Source: Parastagonospora avenae f. sp. tritici 18332-5 (Eukaryota; Ascomycota; Dothideomycetes; Pleosporales; Phaeosphaeriaceae). Taken from it: a DNA stretch of 64,000 nt. The stretch covers positions 124,001-188,000 of the forward strand of contig JAFJTR010000027.1 in assembly GCA_022559985.1 (NCBI GenBank). The letters run 5' to 3'. The notes below the pieces were generated by a model, which was not told the origin of the DNA, ran no database searches, and worked only from the letters and a program-made list of their open reading frames with translations. This document shows, in pieces, positions 45,304 through 56,535 of this stretch. The position numbers were made by a program, and so were the translations under genes. The first letter of the stretch is position 1; each line of letters starts with the position of its first letter.

Positions 45304-46452
45304 ATGGCCGAACCGAGATCGACTGAAGAGCTCTGCGCCATGTGAAACAATCCGGGTGTTCATGCTTGCAGCGGCTGTCGCTCAATCCGCTACTGCTCGA
45401 AGCTGTGCCAAAAGACCGACTGGCCATTGCACAAGTTGCTCTGCAAATCCTTCAAAGACTTCTCCAACGATCAGCGCCCCCAGTCGCACGACAATTGCAT
45501 ATACAAGCGCGCCATCCACTTTCAAGAGCATGGCGATACTCCGCAGTTCGTCTAGGTGCGCCACTTTGGGCCCAACGAACCCAACCGCGCGGTATTAGAC
45601 TGTACTTCCGTCCTTGAACAAGGACGGCGATGTGAAAGTCGGGCACCGCAACAAGAGCATCCTGAAGGTGGATGAGGAGTTGTCTGACTGGGCCGGAGGC
45701 GCTCTTATTGCATTTGGAAATGATGGCGCGAGTTGGCCTACGGGTGCAGCGGCTGGAGCTTGGCAAGACCAGGTTTACGATCTGGGACTGGTTCATCTTC
45801 ACCATATCGTCGATCATATAAGAGCCGAATATAACAGGACTGGCCGCGAGTTCGAACTATACACCAAGGGTGAAGAGAAGGTCAAGGGCGTGCGCATAAA
45901 TTGCATCGGAGACGAGAAAGTCTGTTGCCGAAGTGAAATGGAGCCTGTGGATGTGGTGAGATCACTGTGCACCGAAGATACCGACATCAACAGCGATATG
46001 GCAGACAAGATTGGCGTCCCGATCGTTATCCGCAAGATCCCCCATGCTTTGTGCTGACGCGGTCGAAACGTTGCCATGCAGGACAGTGGCGCAGTTGTCC
46101 CAGGCGGCCTGAACACGATTATGATGGTTCTTGATCTCAAGAGCCAAGCCCAGCTATTCCCAGGGAATTTAGAGCAGCTCAGAGGACTACCATGGCTGGT
46201 TCAGAAACTCGAAGCAACTACAGGCCAGCCAGGCTCGTGCGTCGTGATCCGGAAGGATGGGAAGCCACTCGACCCATCTTCATAGACGCTCTCTGGGTCT
46301 GCACGAGGCTGAAACTAAAGAATGCAAATAAGGCCAGCAAATACAAGGATTGGGAAAAGGTGCTCTTCGCTGATGCATCGGAGGAGGACGAGCAGGGGTT
46401 CTTTGAGGACTTCGATCCTGACAAGGACTACAAACTGGGCAGAGATTCCTAG
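45304..46452 (+). pseudogene. MYND zinc-finger family gene, decayed copy
   Basis: From the ATG at 45304 the frame reads EELCAM, then TGA (45343..45345) exactly where the second zinc-binding Cys belongs, then NNPGVHACSGCRSIRYCSKLCQKTDWPLHKLLC, a nearly complete MYND finger. Further breaks: TAG at 45553..45555 where Trp is expected before VRHFGPNEP, a frame change near 45600, TGA at 46055..46057 (family Trp before RGRN), and a frame change near 46270 that splits GSCVVIRKDGKPL from the end block. The order MYND, core, RKDGKPL tail matches the family and shows the tail shared with the BTB gene at 33.8 kb. With five lesions the gene is dead, though block conservation suggests recent loss. Confidence 0.75.
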
Positions 46453-46559
46453 GTGGCTGCGTCAGCTCTCGTTCTGAAGGAAGGGATTCACGGGTATAAT
46501 CCAACCACAATACGACGACACGAATGACGACTTCGTAGCTACACATAGCCGAAGTTCGA

Positions 46560-47060
46560 CTACCTCAGAGAACCACGGTACCACCGGACCTCTGGACGAA
46601 CGGCAGCTTGACATCTTCGCAAAGTGGAAGTTCAACAATTTCAGAGAACTATGTACCTAACAGACCTCTGGCGAACAACGTCACTGTAGAGTTAAATGAA
46701 ATACAAAAAGAAATACAAACGCTTAAACGAATGACAAATTGACCTCACACATATCTAAAGTGCAAAGATCTGAGAGAACTACGGTACGACTGGACCTCTT
46801 GACGAACCACACACATGTAGATGTAACAGAAATACAACTAAAACTAAAACTAGAAGTGCTCAGACGAACGACAGCTTGACATCTTGAAGTTCTACCAGTT
46901 CAGAGAACTACGTTGCTACCGGACCTCTAGTGAACAACGCAACTGTAGGGTTAATTAAAAAAAACAATAGCAATGCTTAACCGAATGACAACTCAAAATC
47001 TACACATATATGAAGTGTAACGATCTTGAAGGAATACCGTACCGCCAAACCTCCGGACGA
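46560..47060. repeat. Degenerate tandem array, units of about 75-130 bp
   Basis: A block of the form AGAGAACTACGGTACC followed by GGACCTCT and GACGAAC recurs at about 46567, 46641, 46772, 46901 and 47029, spaced about 74, 131, 129 and 128 bp. Between them AGCTTGACATCTT and stretches with AAATACAA recur. The copies are diverged. On the minus strand the same block resembles the 3' end of the adjacent OsmC-like gene (bases near 47100-47140), so the array may have arisen from repeated duplication of that gene's 3' end. Confidence 0.7.
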
Positions 47061-47111
47061 TCATGACAACGTAGAATTAACAGAACTACAAAACAATCAT
47101 ACCAAAATTCC

Positions 47112-47717
47112 TCAAAGAATACTCCCATGCAAAACCTCCCTAATGACCCCCTCCTCCCCCCTCCCCTCCCTCCCCACCAACCGAACCGCAACCTTCGGCT
47201 TATTAACCAGCGTCTGCAGCACCACACAATACCTCTCCGTCAACTTCCCCAGCCTCTCCACCTCCTCCTCACTCACCGCCCTCCCCTCTTCAAACTCCAC
47301 CTCAAACTCCAGCCGAATATCCGTCATCCCAACCGGCGCATCCCTATCCACGCCCATCGTGCCCTTGAAATCCAAATCCCCCTCCGCCCGCACCGTCCCC
47401 GACGCAATGGGTATGCCGAGTGCCGTCGCGACGGCTTTGAGCGTGACGCCCGAGCACGCGACGAGTGCGTCGAGGAGCATGTCGCCCGAGCATAGCTCGC
47501 CGGATAGCGAGGGGTCGTCGCCGCCGGCTTTGGGGTGCAGGCCTGCGACGCGCGAGGCTTCTTTGGCGGCGGCGCCGGTGGAGAGTTTGCAGGTGATTGA
47601 GGAGGCGTCGAGGGAGCCTGAGGATTTGAGGGTGACGATGGCGGAGGAGGGATCTTTGCGGTAGCTTTCTTTGATGGGGGCTTGTTTTTCGCGTAGGGCG
47701 AGGGAGGGGGTGGACAT
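47112..47717 (-). CDS. OsmC/Ohr-like family protein
   Basis: Single exon, 201 residues, starting MSTPSLALREKQAPIKE. OsmC-type proteins are thiol peroxidases that reduce organic hydroperoxides with a pair of cysteines. Here one Cys occurs in ELCSGDMLLDALVACSGVTLKAVA (with a second Cys in the same helix, at VACSG) and another in SITCKLS; the family pair is expected in this helix and the later C of ERYCVVL. The pattern GDMLLDALVACSGVTLKAVA is the usual central helix. The C-terminus ends REVLHGSIL, and the DNA coding it resembles the tandem array just downstream. The start is chosen at the first ATG consistent with family length. Confidence 0.85.
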   Translation of the reverse strand: MSTPSLALREKQAPIKESYRKDPSSAIVTLKSSGSLDASSITCKLSTGAAAKEASRVAGLHPKAGGDDPSLSGELCSGDMLLDALVACSGVTLKAVATALGIPIASGTVRAEGDLDFKGTMGVDRDAPVGMTDIRLEFEVEFEEGRAVSEEEVERLGKLTERYCVVLQTLVNKPKVAVRLVGREGRGEEGVIREVLHGSIL

Positions 47718-50700
47718 TGTGAGTTGGGGTGGTGGAGGAGGGATCCGGTGTTTAGTGGAGAAGTAGAGCTGACTGCAAGTGTATGGTATAGAGTATGATG
47801 AATTACTTTGTATACGCCCTGTATACTGTTTCTCACACACGTCTTAGCTCATATGTGTGGTCCCTGTCTACCCCGCAAGCGATCATGGAGGCTCCGCATC
47901 CCCGGTCTGGCCTTCCATATGATCGGAACACAGAACAGGAAGGTGCCGAGACATCTGTAGATGCTTTCGAACTCCCCTCTATGAATGCAGTGATATGGAA
48001 GCAATACTGGAATGATTCCGATGCGGATGCGAATTGTTGAAGACAATGTGTTGACGAGATGACGTTGTCTATCCCGAGATAAACCCTGCTCGGCTATTCT
48101 TGCCCAGGCTAGCACGTGACGCGGGTGTTCACTTCCCTCTTTCTCATCTCATGTAACCATCGATGATGGTGCTCAATTTTTTACTGTCGCTCCTGTTCTG
48201 AGGAGCTTTGAAGAAATAGCGTTGTAATTACTCGATTCAGTGGTCATGTTTGTCCTGATACGATCGGTGGAACGAAAATCATGCAGAAGCTTCCCACGCA
48301 TTTGAGCTCACTTGCGCTTTGTAGTCAGTATCTCCCCTAATTTGAAACCAGACGTACGATCAGTTCACTTTCGAGTCAAAGGAATTGTGATGTGATCTCC
48401 TCATACTGTGTGTACATGCGCAGCAGCTGACGAAGGGGTATCTATTGCTGAACGTCGATTGGAACGCAGGTACGCAAATCTGCTGACCATCCCTCCCCAC
48501 CAGATTGCATAAATAATTTGATTACTTGTAACCTTCGCGGTCATGTAGTGGGTTAGTGGCATCGAGTCAGATCATGTCACAAGGACGAGGAGCACTCGTT
48601 TAGGCTATTTCAAACACGCCTCCACAGAGACCTAACTCAGCTCCTGAGCAAGTCCGATTCTCATGCAGGATGAAAAAAATGCACCAACTCAAACCCAGAT
48701 GCCATCACATAGGTATGCCCTTCTCCGCCTCGCTCCAACTGTAAATCGGTAACTGAACAGCCACTCGTCTAGCAAGCGCAAACTTCAAACCTTAAGCCCT
48801 GTGATCGCTTCAGCCGGCTTGTCTGCTATATCGAATACAAATCCGATCGTGACAGCGGGAACGTAAGTGTAAAGTGTCGGTGGGTTCGGCGAGTGAACCG
48901 AATGCGAGTGCGCGGACAGCGTCTGCCCCTTCGCGGCGGAGATATCTGCGCGCCGTTCGCGGGCCTGGAGCTAGTGACGTCAATTGGCTGACGGTGGAAA
49001 TTCAGCCACTGGTGATTCCGTTGCGGGATGTGGTCAGCGATATAATCCTCCGCAAATCTTTGGAAAAAGGTGTGTCAGACAGGCAAGCTCACTGGTCCGT
49101 CAATGTGATGCAACTTCAACACCTGTCCCTTGCATGCTGTAGCTCACTGATAGCGAATCGGCGGGATGCTGATCGACCAATGGCGGGGAATGTGCAAGAA
49201 GGGCTAAAGTTTAATTTAAACGTTAGGAGAATTTAGTGGCCACCATGTCCTGCGCGTCCGAGGTACGATTTAATTCGCAAGGGGAAGGATAAACTTCGCA
49301 TCATATTTACTCGGCTTGCTGCAACTCGTACTGTTTTTCTGCAGTTTTGCGGCGGGTACGTAGTATTAAGTTTGTGCCGCAAGTGATGTTCGACCCTTGA
49401 GTGCAACACTTCGGACGGAAGCCATGGAGCTAACTGTCCAAACCGCCGGGACCATGCATAATAAATTCCCGAAAGTTTCCCATCTCCGAGTGGTGGTTTC
49501 AACGATCGTCGAAACTTCAGTGAGACCTCCGTAGAACACAAAACCCTGGACTGTGTCTGACTGTCACACCGATGACGGCGCATGTCAGACATGGCATAGC
49601 ATACGAAGATAGCGGCACGTAGCTCGCTGCTTAAAAGCGCGTAGCGAAGACCATCTACGTGGGTGCCTCCGGTTGGTCACGCTCGAGCAAGCGTCGATGG
49701 CGTTCTTGCGCGGTAAGGGGTAACATGCCGTATCGCCTGTTCTTGCTGCTTCAAAGCAAGTCTCTCGCGCAAGTGTTTACGCTGGGCGTCTAGTATACTG
49801 TGGTAGTATCGGCACGGGTTCGGCGAAGATCTTGTGGCTGTGTCTCGCCAAAACTACGGAAGTTATCTGGAGAGTGGATGCGGCTGGCTACATGCGATGA
49901 CTAGCTTGTTCGTAGATCGATGAAATCGTTTCCGGGCCACAAGTAGACGAAGAGCAGAGAGACAGCCTTAGCTCGTTCAATGGCGGAGCTAGTACAGCTT
50001 AGCTGACTTCGAGAACAATTGATCGATGCGTCGGTTCGATCATCGCCGACGACAAATTCGCCGTTGCGCCCATCGGTAGTTTTGCTGTTTGTCAATCTCC
50101 ACAAACCCTTACAAATATTTGTCACACACGGGAAGACGTCCACATAGCGTCCATCATCTCCTTCAGCAGAGTTATGGTTGACCTGCAGGCCTTTTTTTTG
50201 CGTTGACTGATAGAGGGTTTCTCCATGGTACTCTGTTGATGGTTCATCGGGGAAACGCGATGCGCATAGCTAGCGGTATACCACAGCGTTTTCATCATTC
50301 GTTTTCGTGTTGATGGCAAGCGGTAGAACCTATCGTTAAAAGGTCATCTAGACCACTGAATCGAGCGAACAAGAGAGGGGTCCAGGCGAAGTAAGATGTT
50401 ACGTTCCGGGGCCCGCGCAGCGTATTGTGGAGTAGCCGTGATGCGCGTTATCAAGCCAACAGAGTTTCATTTTTCATGGCTCATCAATCCGTTCCAATGG
50501 CCATCGGAGATCGTGACTTAGTTCTCACTGGGATTGAGACTAGAATGGCAGCACTTGCGAAGACGTTAGCCACTATAGTCTCGACGGGCGCGCCAGTGAA
50601 GAGGAAATTTGCCTGTTCCTGGCACGGCCACGCCATGTGTAGACCCTGATATAGCAAGACGTAGAGTTCCCGTGGAACTCTACTTGACTTTGACGAGAGC

Positions 50701-53700
50701 TTGATCCTGAAGCAGTTGAAGTGACCGAGTCGCTCATGCTGTGCCGTACAAGCGAAGCTCAACCCTGGCACGAGACCAAAGAGTTCCTGAAGCGTTGCTT
50801 AGCAGAAAGCTGACAGATCTTCTCACAAGCGAACTCGGGCTATGTCCTCGAGCTGACGTACGGCTAAGACGGCCAGATTCGCCTACGATGTCTCAGTGAG
50901 CTATTAAGTTTAGATTGGCGAACAATCAAGTATCGACAGAGATCTAGAGGTGTCATGCCTAGCATTTACAAATCGAGCTGAAACTATCCGAGATACCAAA
51001 CTCGACGTGCAAAGAGGTTAATTTGCGAAGCCTGCCCGCAATGCGATGTCGGAAGTATGACGGAAGTGCTTTGAAGTGCTGCATGTGGCGAACGCTTGTG
51101 TACAGCATCATGTATGCGACGAAATTTTGCTGCAAATGCAGTTCTGGTCCCAGCTACCGGGTATCCTTAGCTGTTGTGTATCGTGAGATATAGATCCAGG
51201 TAAAGAGGAAATGCTCGTTGGTGAACGAGGACTGCCAGCCAGTCGGAAGACAGGGGGGCGTATATACCCATGACCTGTGACACCTCACTTACAGATCCCC
51301 TCACCTAGATTTGGATCTGTGCATGTCCGAACGTGCCCCATCTGTTTCGCTCATGTCGTGGGAATGCTTGTCCAGAGCCATGGGCCAACGATTGTCTCCG
51401 ACAACCAAATGCAAGGCTCATAGAGGTGCTACAGATGTCACCATGCGCTCATTGTCATTCTCGTGTATTCGAGCTCCACCGCTCTTTGTCTTCCGACGAT
51501 TGCGTCCTGCTCGATCGATCTCGTACACTTGTTGACGACTTTGGGCAATACAAACCGTTGGGTGCATGGCAATGAGCGGCTGTTTGGGGTCCTTTCAACG
51601 ATGCTCTTTGCAGCCACAAATGAATGGAGCGGGACGTCATGGTCAGCAGCGCACATAAGATGGCGCATAACGCAAGGTGTTCAGTGATAAGGCCAGCCGG
51701 TGTCGTCGTCGTCGTTAGATGAGACCAGTGCGACAGCACTTGGAGACCAGGCTCGAGGTTGCGTCGGAGGAGCACATGGCGTATCGTGGTATGACAGTGA
51801 CAGTAACCATCGCGCAGCTGTGATCGAAGGGTGGAGCACAGGCGAAACAAACAGAGGGCTCTCTGCAAGGATCTTCGCATTCAGATGATAGCCAGCAGGG
51901 CATGCTGGCATCCAGTGTTTCTCGCGCTCGATGCTGCTGTACTCACACACAGGGTCGCGAATACGGGTCTCCGGGAGCGGCTTTATTGACACGTCTAATC
52001 AAACGAGCATGGCGAGGCTTGCCCTGAGGCTACGACTTTAAGGTGGAGTTGAGGCGACGCCACGGTGGGTTGACAGCCCCTGCGCCATCAAAGTGCTTGG
52101 CGGGACTGCAACGAGCGATGCACGCCCAGGAAATCAGAGTGACGGGACGTCAGGCGGTCAACTGGTGTCGTGCGACGCTGTGCTCTGTCGCATGGTGGCA
52201 TCGCAGCGTGTGCGAGGCCATGAGATGTTTGGCGGGGTAACAACAGCTGCTTTGGGGGCTGAAATGAATGCACTGTTCCGGGGGAATGGTTCTGTCCGCG
52301 GACCAGGTCCTCGTCGACGTCGTGCTGGATGTGAAGGGACACACGAGCCTGGGAGCGGTCAGGACGCAGGACCTGTACAGGAAAGAGTTCGGGAGCACGG
52401 CTGGGCGACGCATGCGACTCGCAGGTTAGAGAACAGACACCGGACTGCCCTGGCGCAGTCCGGCAGGCCTGCCGAATTTGCAGGCGCGCGCAATAAACCA
52501 TGGCAAGACGGCAGGATGGCGTGGTGGAGGAGACGGGGATGTGACTCGAGAGACTCGAGAGACTCGAGCATGAGCCCGGTAGCGGAAAGGAGTCGAAACA
52601 TCGAGGCCGCTGGGGGTGGCGGGCGCGGGCACATTCATAGTTTGTGCATTTGAGTACTTGCGACGTGCGCGCGCGCCGCTGTCGCCGGTCCACGATACTG
52701 GCTGCTGGCGGAGAGGCTTTCGGACGGCTGGATGGCGCAGTTTGGCCTTGTTTGGCACGTTTGGTTCCGATTTGGACGCGGTTTGATCGACCGGCTAGCG
52801 GGAGCAGATCAGCATCTCGGGCAGGCACGACCCCCGATTGAGGAAGGTGCGACCATCCCTGCTGCGAATCATGGCCGCGCAGACATCGCCAAACATCCCC
52901 CAAACTGTCACTCACCTGTCACGCTCCAGAAAGAGGCTTACGGCTCCCGCTACACTTTTCTTCTGCCATCGCGCACCGCTCCACGGCCAAAAGCATGCGT
53001 TGCTCGCTGTTGCCCAGCCGCCGTTGCTCGATGCGTCGTTTGCGTCTGCCTGCGCTGCCGAACCCGGCTGCCCTGGGCCCCGTGACGTCGCTGCTACCAC
53101 GACCACAGCCATGGCTCGCAGACGCGCTATCGACCCAAGGACCATCCTCGCATTCGCTGTTTGAGAGAGACTTCCTGTACGAGTCAAACACCACCACAGG
53201 CCCGGGCCCCACTCGGCCCATGGTGCAACAGGGTTCGGCTGGTTGTGCATCTTCGTCGACCCCATCTGGCGACGGACATGGTTTGTTCCCACTGCTATTT
53301 CTGTAGTACTGGCAAACGCCCTCAAGTGCTTGTCCACGTCCAAGAGCCCTTCATTTCGCTGCTGCCGCGCTAGGCCGCTTCCAGCGCCAGACACAACAGA
53401 CACAGCAGCGAGGCTCCCGCTCCTGGACGCCGGGATGGCGCTGTTGCACAAAGCACCCACCGTCCAGCCACCAGCCCGGTTCTGTCCTGCTGCAGCTGTC
53501 TGCCGGGCATGCTTGCCTGAGCATGGGGTGGGCGCGAAGCCGTCAGCATGGCTCTGGGGCGCACAACACTTCACTTTGCCCGGAATGCCCTCTTCTCGGG
53601 TGACGAGCACAGCGGCGCACACGGTCGTTCGCGCTGCGAGTGCCTCTCCGAACTCGCAGAATGTCCCCACGATATGCCGCGCCAGTGATTTCCCGGTCGC

Positions 53701-54996
53701 CATACAAGCAATTATAGTGGTACTGTACCACAGCTCTGCGCAGATATGGTCCCACTCGCGATGCCTCCAGCTATCGCAGTTGTAATCGGTTCCGCCAATG
53801 TCACTGACACATCTGCTTCCATTCTGTCATCAATCCCGTGTCATTGCCTGCGCGCAGCGGGTCAACAAACCTTCATCGTGGAGCCAGCTGTAGCGGCATA
53901 TGGCAAGGCTGGCTCCAAGAGACTCACACTGCAGAGCGCAACCAGCGAGGCGCCAGACGATCTCTCCTAGCCCCGCCAGTCCTTGCCCCGTTGCTGATGG
54001 CACCTTGACAGGTTACTGCGGCGCCCGTCGTGTGGGAGGGCAGATGAGGTAATTCTCCTCTAGCCTGTGTGATGCAGGCGACAGAATGGGCGAGAGACAG
54101 TTCTCATCCTTGCTGGTTTCTGCACAGGGTCACAAGTAGCAAGATCTGCGTCCGCTCTGGCCTTGTAAATGGTGGAGACAGCGGCGATGCTCTGATGGCG
54201 CACCCGGCGTAAGGCCTGCAGCAGATCGCGCGGCTTCATCACCGGCTCGTGCCTCGAGTCTGCGGCGTAGTGCCATCCCCTCTGTTTCTTCGGCCGGCCT
54301 CCGTCAAGCCCAAGCCCGCGTTGTGCACGCTCGGAGAATATAGACCAAACCTTAACGCTTACCTGTCAAAAGCGCAGACGCTGTGCTAGACGCGCTTGTC
54401 TTGCCTCCGCGGGCGCTTGCTGGCATCCCCCTGGTGAATCTTCTGGGGCGCAAGATCGCGTTGCATGGATGAAGTACGGCCCGTTGCAGTTCTGCTTTGC
54501 CTAGAAACGCCTCCTTTGCTCTCTACTTCTTAAACGCCCTGCACCCTTCATCTCGGCCCTATCTGGCTTTTGCAAACCGCTGAGTGCTTGCGCCGGCTAT
54601 CAAATCTTCTACCACTACATCTCGCAACCATCTTGTACCTTTCTGCCCACTCCATCTTACCCACTTTGCGCTATACCACTGGTTGCCTACGCTTCCGAAC
54701 AACCGACAGCCGGCATATATCTGCGATATAAACCGTGGTTCTGCAGTTTTTAGCTCACGCACCTTGACACGACCCTTGCCAATCATTACAACCAATAATT
54801 CAGTAAGTCCACTGAATGCTCCAATACTTGTCACTACCTGTGACTATTGCAAGGAACTTTAGTTACTACGGTACTATGGTCCACGCTCATCCGGCAACTA
54901 TGGTAGCGACTACGGAACCAAGTCAGACTTCAACATAGCCCGCATTCCGCTTACCAGACTTGACAGAATTGATCGTATAAGATCAAGGCCACACTC
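47718..54996. other. 7.3 kb gene-poor region upstream of a homeobox gene
   Basis: I see no gene with recognisable family, splice-linked frame or domain. Composition changes along it: mixed until about 52 kb, distinctly GC-rich at about 52.0-54.5 kb, where long overlapping frames occur on both strands without domains, then CT-rich with many short pyrimidine runs at about 54.4-54.8 kb. The last part is probably promoter and long leader of the homeobox gene. No transposon coding, terminal repeats or tRNA-like sequences noticed. Confidence 0.4.
52543..52569. repeat. Three tandem 9-bp units, each with CTCGAG
   Basis: GACTCGAGA, GACTCGAGA, GACTCGAGC in direct succession. Each contains the palindrome CTCGAG. 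It may be a small binding-site cluster or simple slippage. Confidence 0.85.
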
Positions 54997-56535
54997 ATGG
55001 AATATCTTACTCTGCAAGATATTCCGCATCGCCACTACAATCCCCTGCACTCGCACAGCATGGCGTCTTCACAGTACACTGAGAGACGGATGGGTAGTTT
55101 GGCTGCGGTATGTGAATCTCCTCCTCGGCCTGCATCGCACGATACAGTTGCTCGCGCCCCATTACACCTTCCTCCACTTTGTTCTCTTGCGCCTTCTTCC
55201 TCCGATTCGGGCCAGGAGAGCACCACTGAACCACGCTCTTCCTTCCCCACAACCTGGCACCCCTCCTATCATCCCCTTGCCTCCGACGTCACAAACTCCA
55301 CACACCGAAGGTTCTCTCAAGAGGCCGAACATACCTACCTGAAGCATCGCGAACAGAACACATACAATGAGAACGCTATTCGCGACACGTTCCTAATGAA
55401 TCTACAGAACCCCAATTCTCGGAGTTCACCACCTATCCAGCCCAACGAGCGTGGATATGCCGATAAGCTTCCTTCCTTCTCAGAGGTATGATATTTCCTC
55501 CTCGCAGTCCCATGGACGTACTGACGTGCAAGTTTCTCGACACAACACGCGCGGATCACACGCCGCCGCATACACCATCACGAAGACAAGGTTCACATGA
55601 CGAATCTCCTGGTGGTGCAAGGCTCCAATTCGATGACATTTCATGGCAAGAAAAAAGCCATCGCCGGATTGATACCCTCGGCGACATCTACGCACAAACC
55701 GGCCGTTCGGAAGCGCATCCTCAGGACCACAGGCGCATGAGCAGCGTCGCTGATCCTGCACTTACAAGACGTAATTCGCCAGCATATGCACCTGCACCTA
55801 CGCAACAGCACAGGCCAAGCTATTCTTACCCAGCGCCGCAGGTGCAGGCTGCGTACACTACACACATGCGACATCACTCATCCCCTGCTCCACCGCAGCA
55901 ACCTGTTTACGGGCACTCTCCATCGCATCAAGGCCTAGCTGCCCCTGGCGCATATCCTCCACCCGCCCCACCAAGCGGCTCAGTTCATGTACACAGGTCA
56001 AGTTACTACCAAGAGCATGCACCTGCTCCAGCTTATGCGTACGGGGCACCTTACACCGCTGCAGCTCATCCAGGTTATGAGAATGGCTACGGAGAGGTCC
56101 GCTTCCAGCAGCATGTTGGCGCGGATCCCAACAATTTCAACAGGAAACGACGCGGCAATCTCCCCAAGGAGTCGACCAACATGCTCAAGCAATGGTTTTC
56201 GCAGCATAGGTCACAGCCGTACCCTACAGAAGATCAAAAGGTCGAGCTGTGCAACATGACGGGTTTGACCATGAATCAGGTATGTCCGATGTCCCTTTTA
56301 CCTAGTGTTTGACAGCGAAGACTACATCTGCCAGTGTCAGCTTTGCTCTGGAACACTGTTGCTGTCTGTCGTCAATCAGTGTCAGCGATTGTCTGGCCCT
56401 CATTTTCGCCGTCACATGTACATTGCTAACAATCAAAAGGTCTCGAACTGGTTCATCAATGCCCGGCGCCGAGCCCCACAAAAAGAAGCACGCGAGCGTG
56501 AAGCCAATGGTGGTCGATCCGCAGAGGAGCGATAG
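54997..56535 (+). CDS. TALE-class homeobox transcription factor (PAH1-like, KN domain)
   Basis: join(54997..55485,55533..56279,56440..56535), 443 residues. The homeodomain near residues 345-405 reads KRRGNLPKESTNMLKQWFSQH, then SQPYPTEDQKVEL with the three-residue loop extension PYP that defines TALE proteins, then MTGLTMNQ-VSNWFINARRRAP, where the WFINARRR recognition helix spans the intron 2 junction. The N-terminal 340 residues are disordered and Pro/Ser/His/Tyr-rich with a repeated APAP/AYP pattern. Relatives in Podospora (PAH1) and other ascomycetes control hyphal and conidial development. Intron 1 (GTATGA...GCAAG) and intron 2 (160 nt, GTATGT...AAAAG) keep frame. A downstream ATG (MASSQYTERRMG, 55062) is a possible start. 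Confidence 0.92.

Noticed and set aside
33370..47000. Classical repeat-induced point mutation as the cause of gene decay
   Set aside because: Some stops fit CpA to TpA (TGG to TAG at 44879 and 45553), but others (TGG to TGA) do not fit the preferred context and the region is not strongly AT-rich. I keep only the weaker statement of C-to-T transitions.
52088..53703. Several long overlapping frames (up to about 275 codons) on both strands
   Set aside because: The segment is GC-rich, so stops are rare in all frames; products are Arg/Ala/Ser/Pro-rich with no domain and overlap each other in several phases. No splice-linked structure was found.
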